A stretch of DNA of 64,000 nt from Coniferiporia sulphurascens. Lineage: Eukaryota; Basidiomycota; Agaricomycetes; Hymenochaetales; Hymenochaetaceae. The notes under the pieces are model-generated. The model worked only from the letters and a program-made list of their open reading frames with translations, did no database searches and was not told the origin of the DNA. The first letter of the stretch is position 1. Each line of letters begins with the position of its first letter. The stretch spans positions 558,001-622,000 of the forward strand of contig NBBA01000016.1 of NCBI GenBank assembly GCA_002794785.1. The letters are read 5' to 3'. Shown here in pieces: positions 22,713-32,693 of this stretch. A program made the position numbers and the translations under genes.

Positions 22713-23846
22713 GTTCCGCGCTACACTTGCCCCCCATGGATAGCTTTACCTGCCCTACGCCATGTAAGCATCGATCGGGCAATTGACCACTCTTCGGAAG
22801 CACGTGAGGCACTTGTTCAGTCTCACCATGGTCTCATTGACCGGCTGAAAGGTATCCCCTCCTGCCTTCTCATCTATACCGACGGTTCCCGCAAGGGCAC
22901 ATCCCCCTCCTCTTTTTCCGGCGGAGCCGCCAGCGCCTGGTTCTACCGTGGGGAGAATGTTCTCACCCGCGAAACCTCTCTAGGTTTGTCGGTCCATGCT
23001 ACGGACTGCGAACTTGCCGCCATTGCCGACGCCGCCTGGCTGCTGGCATACTCCTACGAACTCCACCCTGTGATCACACAGGTCGAGCTCTACACTGACT
23101 GCGAGGTGGCTCTTACCCTCATCGCTGACCCTCGTCTGGCCCCTGGTGTTAATGTCGCCCTCCTCATCCGGAAATGCCTCAAAGCTGCCACCAAGTGGTT
23201 TCCCCATGTGTTCTTTCACCTCCATTGGGTTCCTGGGCATTCCGATGTGGAAGGAAACGAATTTGCTGACGTCCTTGCCACTGGCATTGCGGACCATCCC
23301 CCCCCGGGAGCTTCTCCGTTCCCACCTACCATCCGCTTCCTCCGGGAAGCCGCCTCCTCTACGGCACTTACCAAATGGAAAACCGAGTGGGCTACCGCCT
23401 GCCGTAAACTCAAAGGGACCTCGGATGCCCATTCTATGGGCTCTACACTGACTCCCTCTACCAAGCCGTCCACCTTGATGCAGAACCTCAAACTTGGTCG
23501 CTGCACTAAGTGCAAAGTTTTCCGGACCCTCCTAGGTCACGCTGGTTTTGGCGTGTACTTTGGATGCATTCTGGGACGCGATCCCCTTTGCCCCTCCTGC
23601 CATGTTCCTGAGACATGAGCCCATCTCCTGCTCTCATGCCCTCACACCCTTGCTGCCCGTAGGGCCATATGGAAGACTCCTTTACCGTCACAGGAAGCCA
23701 AGTGGTTTTCTAAAGGCGGCCTCCCTCTCCTCACCTCCTTCCTCGCCTCCCACCCCGCCTTCGAGGCGGAACCCATCCTCGTCTTTGACCCGGGTGGCCC
23801 CACTGTGATACACGTTTCTGCTCTAGGCTTCACCTCCGGCAACTAG
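22713..23846 (+). pseudogene. LINE RNase H domain and C-terminal Cys/His segment
   Basis: Same reading frame as the RT. RNase H catalytic residues are all visible: YTDGSR (first Asp, near 22873), TDCELAAI (Glu, near 23005), YTDCEVALTLI (second Asp, near 23092) and WVPGHSDVEGNEFAD (His and last Asp, near 23225). It is followed by CTKCKVF and CPSC...HLLLSCPH, a Cys/His segment typical of the C-terminus of such elements. One in-frame TGA (23616-23618) falls between PET and AHLLLSC, where related elements usually have an ordinary residue. The natural end is a TAG near 23844. Confidence 0.85.
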
Positions 23847-24060
23847 ACGGAACATCACATTACTTCTTTTGCCACTGGTACTTAACCAGTCCCCCTCTCT
23901 GCTTATGGCATCCCGCTATTATTGTTCCCTCTATACCAACTACCATCTCACACAATACAGGGGCCTAAAGGCCCCTGGAGCGTATTTTGTACTAGATAGT
24001 CATGACATGCTATAGAAATGCATTCAAAAAAAATAAAAAATAAAAAATGCTATCAGCGGA

Positions 24061-24612
24061 TATAGTAATAAATAGTACATTTCAGTCATATTATTACGTA
24101 GTTTGTAATATATGTCACAGAAACTTTCACGACCGTGACATGTATAATGAGTAATACCCGATAATCGCATGAAAGATATTGTTAGGGACAGGTCAATTTC
24201 TTTATAAGATCGACTGTCAACAGTGGGTCGGTACCGGCGGTGCCGAGTACGGAATAAACGTTCAAAATCTGCAGTCAAGTGGACGGCGCCAAGCCTGATT
24301 ACGTAACATTTATTGGCAACATACGCGCCCATATTACTTCTTTCAGAAAGTTCCAAACGCTCATCCATGTTGCATGCGGTGCCAGTGCGGTTGAAAACCT
24401 TGCGACTACTTGATAGCTAGGCATGAAATAGAGTGGAAGTCGAAGCAGTCAACTTCCCACGCACAAGTGGTGCACCCTGAATACTACATGTAGGACCAGG
24501 GCGTGAATCGATTCATTCTTCGGCCTTGGATTGCTTTCTCCCCACACTTCACGCCTCCCTCTTTGTAGAGTTCGCCTAATTTATTCAGTCTCTTCGTGGT
24601 ATACACGTCACC
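24061..24612. promoter_or_regulatory. Promoter block of array copy F
   Basis: No gene. Contains the shared upstream block (ACGCGCCCATATTACTTCTT near 24322, then CATGCGGTG...GCGGTT and CTTGATAG) about 290 bp before the start codon, matching H, I, J, L and M. Confidence 0.5.
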
Positions 24613-27367
24613 ATGAGTGAAGTAGGGAAAGCACAAGACCGAGCAGGGAAGCCCGGTAAGTCTTCCTTTTGGAGATCGTTTCGTTATCCCAAAATACAGA
24701 CAACTAACTTGAAAGTGTATGTTGGCGAGGGCGAAAAGCCTGGCTTGACAAATGAGGAGCAAATATTCCTCGAGACACTGTATCGGGTGCTCCCCAAGCT
24801 GGTAAGTGGGCTCAAGATGCCCACTAATAGTGATGATCGTGAGTTGAGCTAACCCTAGCAATCTTCTGCCGGGTCCACGTCAATTATTGAGGATGTGTGG
24901 CCGAACCTCGCCTCACTATTGATAGCTCATGAGTCAACACCAGGTCCAGATGAAAGGGGTTAGTTATATCTCTCACATCACTGGTCACCGAGCCAACTAC
25001 CTTACACAGAAATCCATCAAGGACTCGATTCTGGTGAAGGCCAAGAAGGGCGGTTTCGCGAGGCATGTGCCAGTGAGTAATCTGATTGTGACTGTTGCCA
25101 CTATATACACTCGAATGCGGCACTCAACCTCTGTACACGTATCTCTGCAGGCGAGCAGTACGATAAGTGAGTGTCCCCAAGGAGAGCTCCTCGCCGACAC
25201 AAAGCTCACGTGCACTCGCAGGGCTTGCCAGGGCTTGTATGATATAGTACGTCACTAAAGGGGCACTGGCTCATATGTGATTACACCTAAGCCCGACACC
25301 TCAGATCAAGATGTTTAGAAATATCGAGAGCAGGATCCGCACCGTTGAAGGCGGAACGCAGTTGATGGATGCGCTTGTGGAGCTAGAAGAAGTAACAAGG
25401 AAATGTAAGTTTGCGGTTCATTCCAGTGTCCATAGTAACATAGGCTCATGAAAGACGAGCAGACATACCCGGCGATCTACGCACGACATTAAGCTCATTC
25501 TGCAGTGCAAGTGGAGCGTTATTCAAAGCATTCAAAAAGCTCGGGGAGGGTCTTTTTAAGGAACACCACATCGTACCGCTCCGAAATCTTGAATTGTTTT
25601 GCTGGGTGAGTGCGGGATTTAGATTCTGATCCGACCATTCACTGACGCGTATAGACTGCTTCATAAAATGGAAAAGATTAATTATTCTAACAGTAAGTCG
25701 AACATGTGACCGACCGATTCTCCCGCGTTCGTAATCGAGGCATTCCTGTCCTGCTGACACTTCGAGCATCATAGACCATGAAGAAATTGAAATACTCCCG
25801 CCTCTCAGCAAACACATAGTCGACGTCACGCAGGGCTTGTCGGAAGTTATTGAGTCAGGTGAGAGCAAGGGTCCAGCCGTCTATCTGAAACTACCTAATG
25901 CTGTACAATGTATCACTTCTCACTTTCTAAGCAATCCCTGTATTTCTGGAAGCGCGAGAGAAGGTTCAAAGCGTGGATTACAATAATATGTTGACGGCCG
26001 CAACATTCTTCTCCGCAGTCACGACAACGACGTTGCAGCTCTCGTACGCTTATAATGCAAGCACACGGGCGTCGCTAGGAGTCGTAGTTAATACACTATG
26101 GTTCTTAGCGCTCGTGTTTAGTACGGCGTCCAGCCTCAACAGTCTGGTCGGGCTGACATGGTACCAAAAGTAAGTTTTTTTCTTTCCCTTCAACGCTTTG
26201 TTTCGTGAAGGGAAAGGGCTGACGTCACACATATGCTTATGTACACAGGATACGACGGAGCCATTTGTTGCCGAACTGGGTGAAGTTGTGGCTCGAGTAC
26301 GGACCGGCGGTTTCGCTTGCCGTCGCATCTGCGGCATTCTCCACCGGGCTATGCCTCTTTGCATTTTCATCCTCGCAGGTGCGTGTCTGTCCTGCTCCGT
26401 TTATTTGGCGATAAATGTATTCGCTAATTGTGTACCTATTCCTTTACCCCCCGTGTTTTCCTTTGCGGTCCGCGACTCCTCCAAATCGGGTGCGATCTAA
26501 AATGCGCAAAACTCCATCTCCCAGAACACCATCACCTCAACCCTAACGGTGGCTTTCACCGCCGCACATGCCGTCCCACTCCTCGTACCGTTGTGCATTT
26601 ACAGCCCAGACAGCCTGAGGCTTGGCCGCTTCCTCGTGCTAGTCCTCTTCAAAGCTCTCCTTGCGTTCCTTTATCTGCTGCTCAGCCCGTATCTGTTCAT
26701 CGTATACATCAAGGATAAAGCTCACGAACGTTCCATAAAAAAAGCATCTGAAGTAAGAAATGAACGCAACATTTTTTCCTCGTCTACAAGGGAAGCTAGT
26801 CCTGACTCGAATTCGACCCCTATCGGGGTTGAGGGGAACAATAAGATGGATTTGATGTACGTGTATTTGTCTACGTCCTCTGCCGTTGCAAAGCGTGTTA
26901 CCCGCTGGCTGACGCTTTATCTGCGCAGCGCCCATGCTACCGAAGCGTTCGGCAACACGGAGCAGATGCGTGGACCGGACGAGAAGGTGGATATGCTACG
27001 CAAGCTGGAGCGTGACATCGAGTCCCAGGGGAACGCTGGGAAGTCGAATATACGGAGATTTATCCTAACGGAGGATCAGGACATTGTCCCACCCGAGGCG
27101 CTACGGATTTCGATTCGTGGTATTACCGGTTCTAACGAGGATGCAGCTCATACTGCTAAGAGACCGGGAAAGGAATTCGGACACAGTTCCGACACCCCAG
27201 AGTCAATGGAAGGGCATACTGCAGCCATATCGTCTACAGCACATCTCACTCAAGTCCCTGGCCCGAGTTCCAGCTCTGGCAATCCAAAATTCGGACGACG
27301 GCATCGGGAACATCGAGAGGCAAGAGACGGATACCCACGTGAGGCTAAATCAACCGCAGGAAGATGA
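24613..27367 (+). CDS. Array copy F: multi-exon membrane protein, type II tail, 3' frameshift
   Basis: The start ATGAGTGAAGTAG is at 24613. Exon 2 has KPGLTNEEQIFLETLYRVL (N-type b). The middle helical exon reads IESRIRTVEGGTQLMDAL near 25326-25400. TM exon 25988-26170, third helix exon 26249-26378, last exon about 26525-27367. After the fourth helix an extra hydrophobic run (ALLAFLYLLLSPYLFIVYI) replaces the YLRNVPRQDR block, as in copy B. Near 27280 a frameshift relative to the paralogues replaces the usual acidic end with KFGRRHREHREARDG and a stop at 27367. The original frame is still recognisable to about 27416, and the family 3' end to about 27520. Middle type x. Probably membrane-located; function unknown. 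Confidence 0.65.
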
Positions 27368-27520
27368 ACCGATACACCCCTCAGATTCCTATGTGCAAGA
27401 TAGTGCTGAAGAATAATAACATCGGCGCGTCTAAATACACATCCGAAATTAAACTCGGCGGGGGAATTGTCGAAGAGAGCCACCCATCTGCGGACGTCAA
27501 AAGCTCTGACAATCTTTAAT

Positions 27521-28248
27521 GATTAGGATCAGACGGATTAGAATGACTCTCGGCAGGGGAGTGGATTACAAAGCACAGTTGTAGAGGATCAGATGGGGAA
27601 ACTCGGATAGGCCTATCGCATTTGTTAATCGCTAATTGATAATTGATGTTTCTATGTAATCTTAAATACAAAGTCCTCCAAAAAATGGATTTCATAACAC
27701 AAGCCCAACTCGTTGGCTCATTTATTCGATCTTTAAACCTTCTTCTTGAGGTTTCAACATGACGCACATATCGGAGTGAAACTAACCACAAAAAAGAAAG
27801 GAGAACACTATTAAGCCCGTGTTGAACCGGAGCTTCAAGTTGCCGCAGGTATACAGTATACTTCAACAGCTATATTAGTGTATGTAGGGAGCCTGGATAG
27901 AGGGTTAGGGCGCAATGATACGCCATAGAAGCTATGCACAATCACTCAGTATAACTAAGCGGGGGATGGCCTTTTTCTAAGGTTGACTTGAGGGATACTC
28001 ACCCGGGCCGCCCCCCGGGGGGGAGGCACAGCCACAAGCAACCACTGACTAAGCTATTTTTTTTGGCTACCCCTGACCGGATAACCGGAGGACTTCGCCC
28101 CACAACAAGCCTACTAAACGGCGCCTTACCTCGATTCTTTTAATCTCGCATTGCCTTTTTTCTGCCCCTGCGCCCTACGCCTTACGTCTCTTCTCTGTTT
28201 CCCTTACCTAGTCTAGTTGGTTCTTCGCCGGCATACTACACCGTCACC
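27521..28248. promoter_or_regulatory. Spacer between copies F and G
   Basis: No gene. The first part (about 27640-27790) resembles the region downstream of copy L (60375-60500), with GGATTTCA...ACAA and GTT.G.TCAT.TATT blocks, so it belongs to the duplicated unit. It then carries the short interspersed element at 27950-28095 and the pyrimidine-rich leader of copy G. Confidence 0.5.
27950..28095 (+). repeat. Short interspersed repeat, copy 1
   Basis: Contains CTGACCGGATAACCGGAGGA followed by CTTCGCCCCA at its right end. The reverse complement of 31460-31615 has the same blocks in the same order (AGGCTGGCTTGAGGGGTAAG, ACAGCCACCACGC, CTGACTAATCTAGC, CCGGATAACTGGAGGGCTTC). Size and dispersion suggest a SINE or MITE; ends are not defined. 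Confidence 0.6.
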
Positions 28249-31200
28249 ATGAGTGAAGAAGGAAAAGCACAACTTGAAGAGGGACCAGAGCAGCCCGGTG
28301 AGTGTTCTTGAGCTTGTCTCGTTCCGAAATTCATACAATCAAAGTGAATTTCAGTGCTCACGGAACGCTCGACTTGACAACGGAGGAGAAAGACTTCCTC
28401 AAGATGCTTTGTAGAGTGCTTCCAAAGCTGGTCATCGGGCTCGAGCTACCCACTGGTGGTCGTAAGTTGAGGCAGCCCGAGCCATCTTTTGCCGAATTCT
28501 CGTCTATCACTGAATAATTGTGGCCGCATCCAGCCTCACCATTACCAGCTCAGAAGCAAGCACCAAGTCCAGATAAGAAGGGTCTGTCACGTCAGTTGTC
28601 ATCGGGCCGATCGTCTTTCGCAGAAATCCAGAATGGGCTTGATTCCGGCGGGGACTATTTTGACCGGCTTGGAAAGGCTCGTAAGTGATCTGCTTATAAT
28701 TGTTGCTACTGTATGCACCGGGGGAGGACGCTTAACTTCTGTACACGCATCCCTGCAGCCAGACAGCACAGAAAGTAAGTGCGCCTATTGAGAACTCCTC
28801 GCCAACGCCAACACAAAGCTTACGTGCATTCTCAGGACTGTTGGGGGTTTGATTATATCAGTGCGTCACTAAAGAGGTATTGCACACCCACCCGATGATG
28901 CTTAAGCACGCTACCGCAGATCGAGAAGTTCAGGAAGATCGAGAAGAGAATCCGTGCTGTTGAAGGTGGCGTGCAGTTGATGGATGCGCTTGTGGAACTA
29001 AGACAAGCAGCCAGAGATTCCACCTACAAGAGTAAGTCCGAGACTCTTTTGAGTGTCCTTGACCACACCGGCTTCTCTGGGACTCATAATAAGGGGACAC
29101 ACCCGAGGACGTTCGCACGGTGTTTCGCTCATTTAAAAAAGCAAGCGAGATGCTGACCGAAGCATTCAAAAGACTCGGGGAGGGTTTTATTAAAGATAAG
29201 CACCTCGCACCGCTCCACGAACTATTTCGTTTTTGCCGAGTTAGTGCCGAGTTCGGGTTCTGATAAAACCATTCATTGACGCGTATTGGCTGTCTTATAG
29301 TTGAAGAACTTTGTACGCATACACGAGTGAGTTGGACATGTGTCCGAACGATCCTTCTGTATTCACATTCAAAGACCTAATGATCGAATAATTCCAACCA
29401 TTACAGACGAGAAATACCTACATTATATCTCAGTCTCGGAGAACACATAGACAATGTCACCAAGAACCTGTCGGAAGTTTTCGACTCAGGTGAGAGAAAG
29501 AGCCTAGCCGACTATCTGAAACTACGTAGTTCTCCACAACTCACAACTTCTTCCTCTCTAAGCACTCCCTGAATTCCTGAAAGCACGAGAGAAGGCTCTA
29601 AGCATAGATTACAATAATATGTTGATTGCCGCGACATTTTTCTCTGCGGTGACTGCGACGACGCTGCAGCTCTCCTACGCTTATAACGCGAGTTCACGGG
29701 CGTCACTCGGCGTAGCCGTCAATACATTATGGTTCGTAGCGCTCGTGTTTAGCACGGCGTCTAGCCTCAACAGTCTGGTCGGGCTCACGTGGTATCAAAA
29801 GTGAGTTATTTATTTATCCTGTTCCATACTTTTAAAAGCTTCTTTCCGAGCTGACGACATGTATTTGCTTATACGCGCAGGATACGACGGGACCAATTAT
29901 TGCCGAACTGGGTGAGGCTGTGGATCGGGTATGGACCTACGATCTCGCTTGTCGTCGCATCTGCAGCATTCTCTGCTGGATTATGCCTCTTTACATTCTC
30001 ATCTTCGCAAGTACGTTTCCATCTTGCTCTATCCAGTGGGAGCTGGTGACGAATGTATTCGCTGATCGTTACGGCACTCCTTTGTCTCCCACGTAACCCA
30101 TTATGGCCCGCGATCGCTCTGACTCGGATATGATCTACATATATTGCATGCGACCCATTGCACAATGTGCTCCAGAGCATTGTCACCTCGGCCCTGACGG
30201 CGACCTTCACCGTCGCACACGCTGTCGCGCTCTTCGCACCCTTGTGCCTGTACAGCCCAAATTCGACCAGTCGCTTCCTTTTGAAAGTCTTCACAAAATC
30301 CTCGAAAGCCTTTACAAGGTCCTTCAGCTATTTTAGGGAAGTCTGTCTTAAACGGTGGTATCTACGCAAGGTGCCGCGGCAGGATAGGTATCTTGTATCT
30401 CTCTTTATGGTTGGCAATCACTGGTCCAAAGCGAATGTCATTGACGCTCAACGCAAACTCGAGGGGGAATGTATATACGGAAGGGAGTTTATATCAGAGA
30501 TGGGTCCTATCGCAGCCTCGTCGCCCGCAGGAGATGCTGGTCCTGGCTCGGGTTCGGGCCCGGTCGTAATGGTTAAAAGGAAAATCAAGAATGCATGGAC
30601 TTCTGCGCGCTCCGTCGTTGCGTGGTCCATTACGCGCCGGCCAGATTGGCTGACGCTTCGTCGGCGCAGGACCCATACTAACAAGGAATCCAGCGACATG
30701 GAGCAGACACATGGGGCGGGCACGAGTTATGCGGCTGAGCTAGATGAACTGGAGCGCGGCAACGTGCACCAGGAAAGTTCCGGGGAGCCAGAGACGCAGA
30801 TATACATCGGAACAGGTCTACCATACGAGGTGCCACAAGCTTCGATTTCCGTCGTTACCGATTCCGACCAGGTTGTAGTGCCTGCTGCTAAGGAAAAGAG
30901 TAAAGAAGTCGAGAACTATCTTCACACTCGTGCAACCCTGAGGTCGACGGAAGAGTCTATCACGGCTACATTGTCTACAGAACATCTCATCCTCGGCTCA
31001 AGATCGAGCCCAGTGGCTCGAACTTCGAGCAATGGCTTTCAGAGCGGCGCGAGGAAAGCTGCAAGTACTTCTAAGAAGCCTAATGTACTGCAGGAAGAAA
31101 AACAGGAACACCCATTCGATATCTCCGCGCAAGGAGGTGATGAAGCACGTAACATCGACGCGCCTAATCCTACGTCCAAGGTCGGGCACAGACGCAGAGT

Positions 31201-31258
31201 AGCCTTCGAGGGAGACCACCCTTCTGCAGACGTCGGAAGCCCTGGAAGTCTCAAATGA
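28249..31258 (+). CDS. Array copy G: apparently intact multi-exon membrane protein
   Basis: The start ATGAGTGAAGAAG is at 28249 in CACC-ATG context. Exon 1 is 28249-28297 and exon 2 is 28345-28461 (TLDLTTEEKDFLKMLCRVL). Several very small exons follow with GT donors near 28682, 28773 and 28860. The helical exon starting at 28920 reads IEKFRKIEKRIRAVEGG. Another exon spans about 29115-29250. TM exon about 29568-29802 (two helices), third-helix exon 29881-30009, last exon about 30173-31258 with the fourth helix (TVAHAVALFAPLCLYS), the YLRKVPRQDR block, a WSKANVIDAQ block and a long acidic Ser/Thr/Pro tail ending GSPGSLK-stop. Predicted product roughly 650-700 residues with four TM helices near the middle. 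No lesion found. N-type a, middle y, C-type I. Function unknown. Confidence 0.78.
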
Positions 31259-31425
31259 TCGGAGTTGAGTGAATTGGGATGGCCGGGGGCAGGGGCGGGG
31301 ATCATGAAGGGGGCATGAAGCTTTCAGATTCATCGCGGAAGGATATGGTGAGGGGATCAGCGTGACGCATCTAGAGAGATGTCCAGCAGGTGATATTACT
31401 ATGCTTGTTTTACGCTTGTATTACC

Positions 31426-31442
31426 GCGATCTCGACAATCGC
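31426..31442 (+). terminator. Conserved 3'-flank hairpin of copy G
   Basis: GCGATCTCGACAATCGC, inverted arms GCGAT/ATCGC, about 170 bp after the stop codon. Repeated after H, K and L. Confidence 0.4.
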
Positions 31443-31459
31443 CGACTGTTGACTCTATA

Positions 31460-31615
31460 ATTGGGGGGCGAAGCCCTCCAGTTATCCGGTTAGGGGCCGC
31501 CAAAAAGCTAGATTAGTCAGCAAAGCGTGGTGGCTGTGTGGCCCCCCCCCCGTGAGAACATGCTCTTACCCCTCAAGCCAGCCTTAAAAGAAAGCTGTCC
31601 CATGCTCAACTAGGA
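31460..31615 (-). repeat. Short interspersed repeat, copy 2 (opposite orientation)
   Basis: Reverse-complement relative of 27950-28095. It sits immediately downstream of copy G, so copy G is flanked by two copies of this repeat in inverted orientation. Confidence 0.6.
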
Positions 31616-32693
31616 TTAAGTCGTGTGTAAATAGCTTCGCCTCTCCACTCTATGTGGGCTCCCCACATACTTCAACATATTTATTACGGAGTCACTGTAG
31701 GGCAGGTCCGTGGAGTAAACATGGAGGCGGAAATGTAGCACGAATCGGAGCATGACTTTGACGAAGCACAGGTAGGTGCGAAGGTATTGGAACCGCAGAT
31801 GGTCATCGTAGCAGAAGACGTGGGTACTGCGTCGTCTGGTCCGCTCGAAGGCTAGTACTTGCCTCACCACGCCACGTTGAAAAATGACATTGGGAGCTTT
31901 CCCTCAAGACGCCGGCCAGAAAAAACGCGACGGCAGTTGCGTCTTTCGTGATAACGTTCAGATTAGAGCCTAAATGCGAACAGTTTAACTGATAGTAAGT
32001 TAATTATGAGGATATTCGCGGCTAGCGGGAGTGCACCATCGCCCCGTGGATGTTTAACAGAGGCGTGGCGTGAACGGCCCGTGTTAGAGTCGAATTCACT
32101 TGCATACGGGGTTTTGTCAGCACCAGCTCTTCATATTCGTGCGTGGAACCGCGCTTTACGCTGTTCTATGCGTGCGTGTGTGGATTCGTGGAATCGGGAT
32201 GAAAAATACACTGAGTTATCGAAAAAAAAGGGGCTGTAACTGTTGTTCAGCGCTCAAAAACACGTCATTTGCCATCAGCCTTGAAATTGAAGGCCGAGGT
32301 GATGAAGTAGTACTTGACAGGTGGATGATAAAACGATTGGTGTTTATATGAGAAGCGAGGCAATAATAAATGATTAGATTGTAACATAGGCTCACAGCAC
32401 TTTTCGGCACGATCCCACAGGCGCCGATCATAACTAAAAAATATACGCGCCCATACTACCTCTTTGGGAAATTTGAAACGCTCGTTTAAGCTGCGTGCAG
32501 TGTTCAGTGCGGTGCGATCACTTCCGAGTCATAGAAAGGCATGGAACAACGTGGAAGTCGAAGCCCTGGGTACTAGGATCTGAATAGACTCTTTGGCCTC
32601 GCATTTCTTTCTTCCTCCCATTCTTGACGCCTTCCTCTCTGTATCTCCACTCGTTTAGTCTAGTCCGGTTCTTAGCGATCATACACCGTCACC
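31616..32693. promoter_or_regulatory. Spacer and promoter block of copy H
   Basis: No gene supported. Open frames such as 31616-31870 (minus) have no recognisable domain. The shared upstream block ACGCGCCCATACTACCTCTT is at about 32446, 245 bp before the ATG. Confidence 0.45.

Larger units (their letters stand above)
20891..24046 (+). mobile_element. Non-LTR (LINE) retrotransposon, internally deleted
   Basis: Flanked by a perfect 14-bp target duplication ATGCTATCAGCGGA (20877-20890 and 24047-24060). The 5' end is CATCCCTTCTTGTTCTC, as in the short element at 3916-4812. The 3' end is an A-rich tail (AAAAAAAATAAAAAATAAAA). About 1 kb of non-coding or decayed leader precedes the coding part. 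ORF1, the endonuclease and the N-terminal half of reverse transcriptase are absent, so this is a dead, 3.2-kb deletion derivative. RT joined to RNase H and a C-terminal zinc-finger-like segment suggests a Tad1/I-like clade, but the clade is not proven. Confidence 0.9.
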
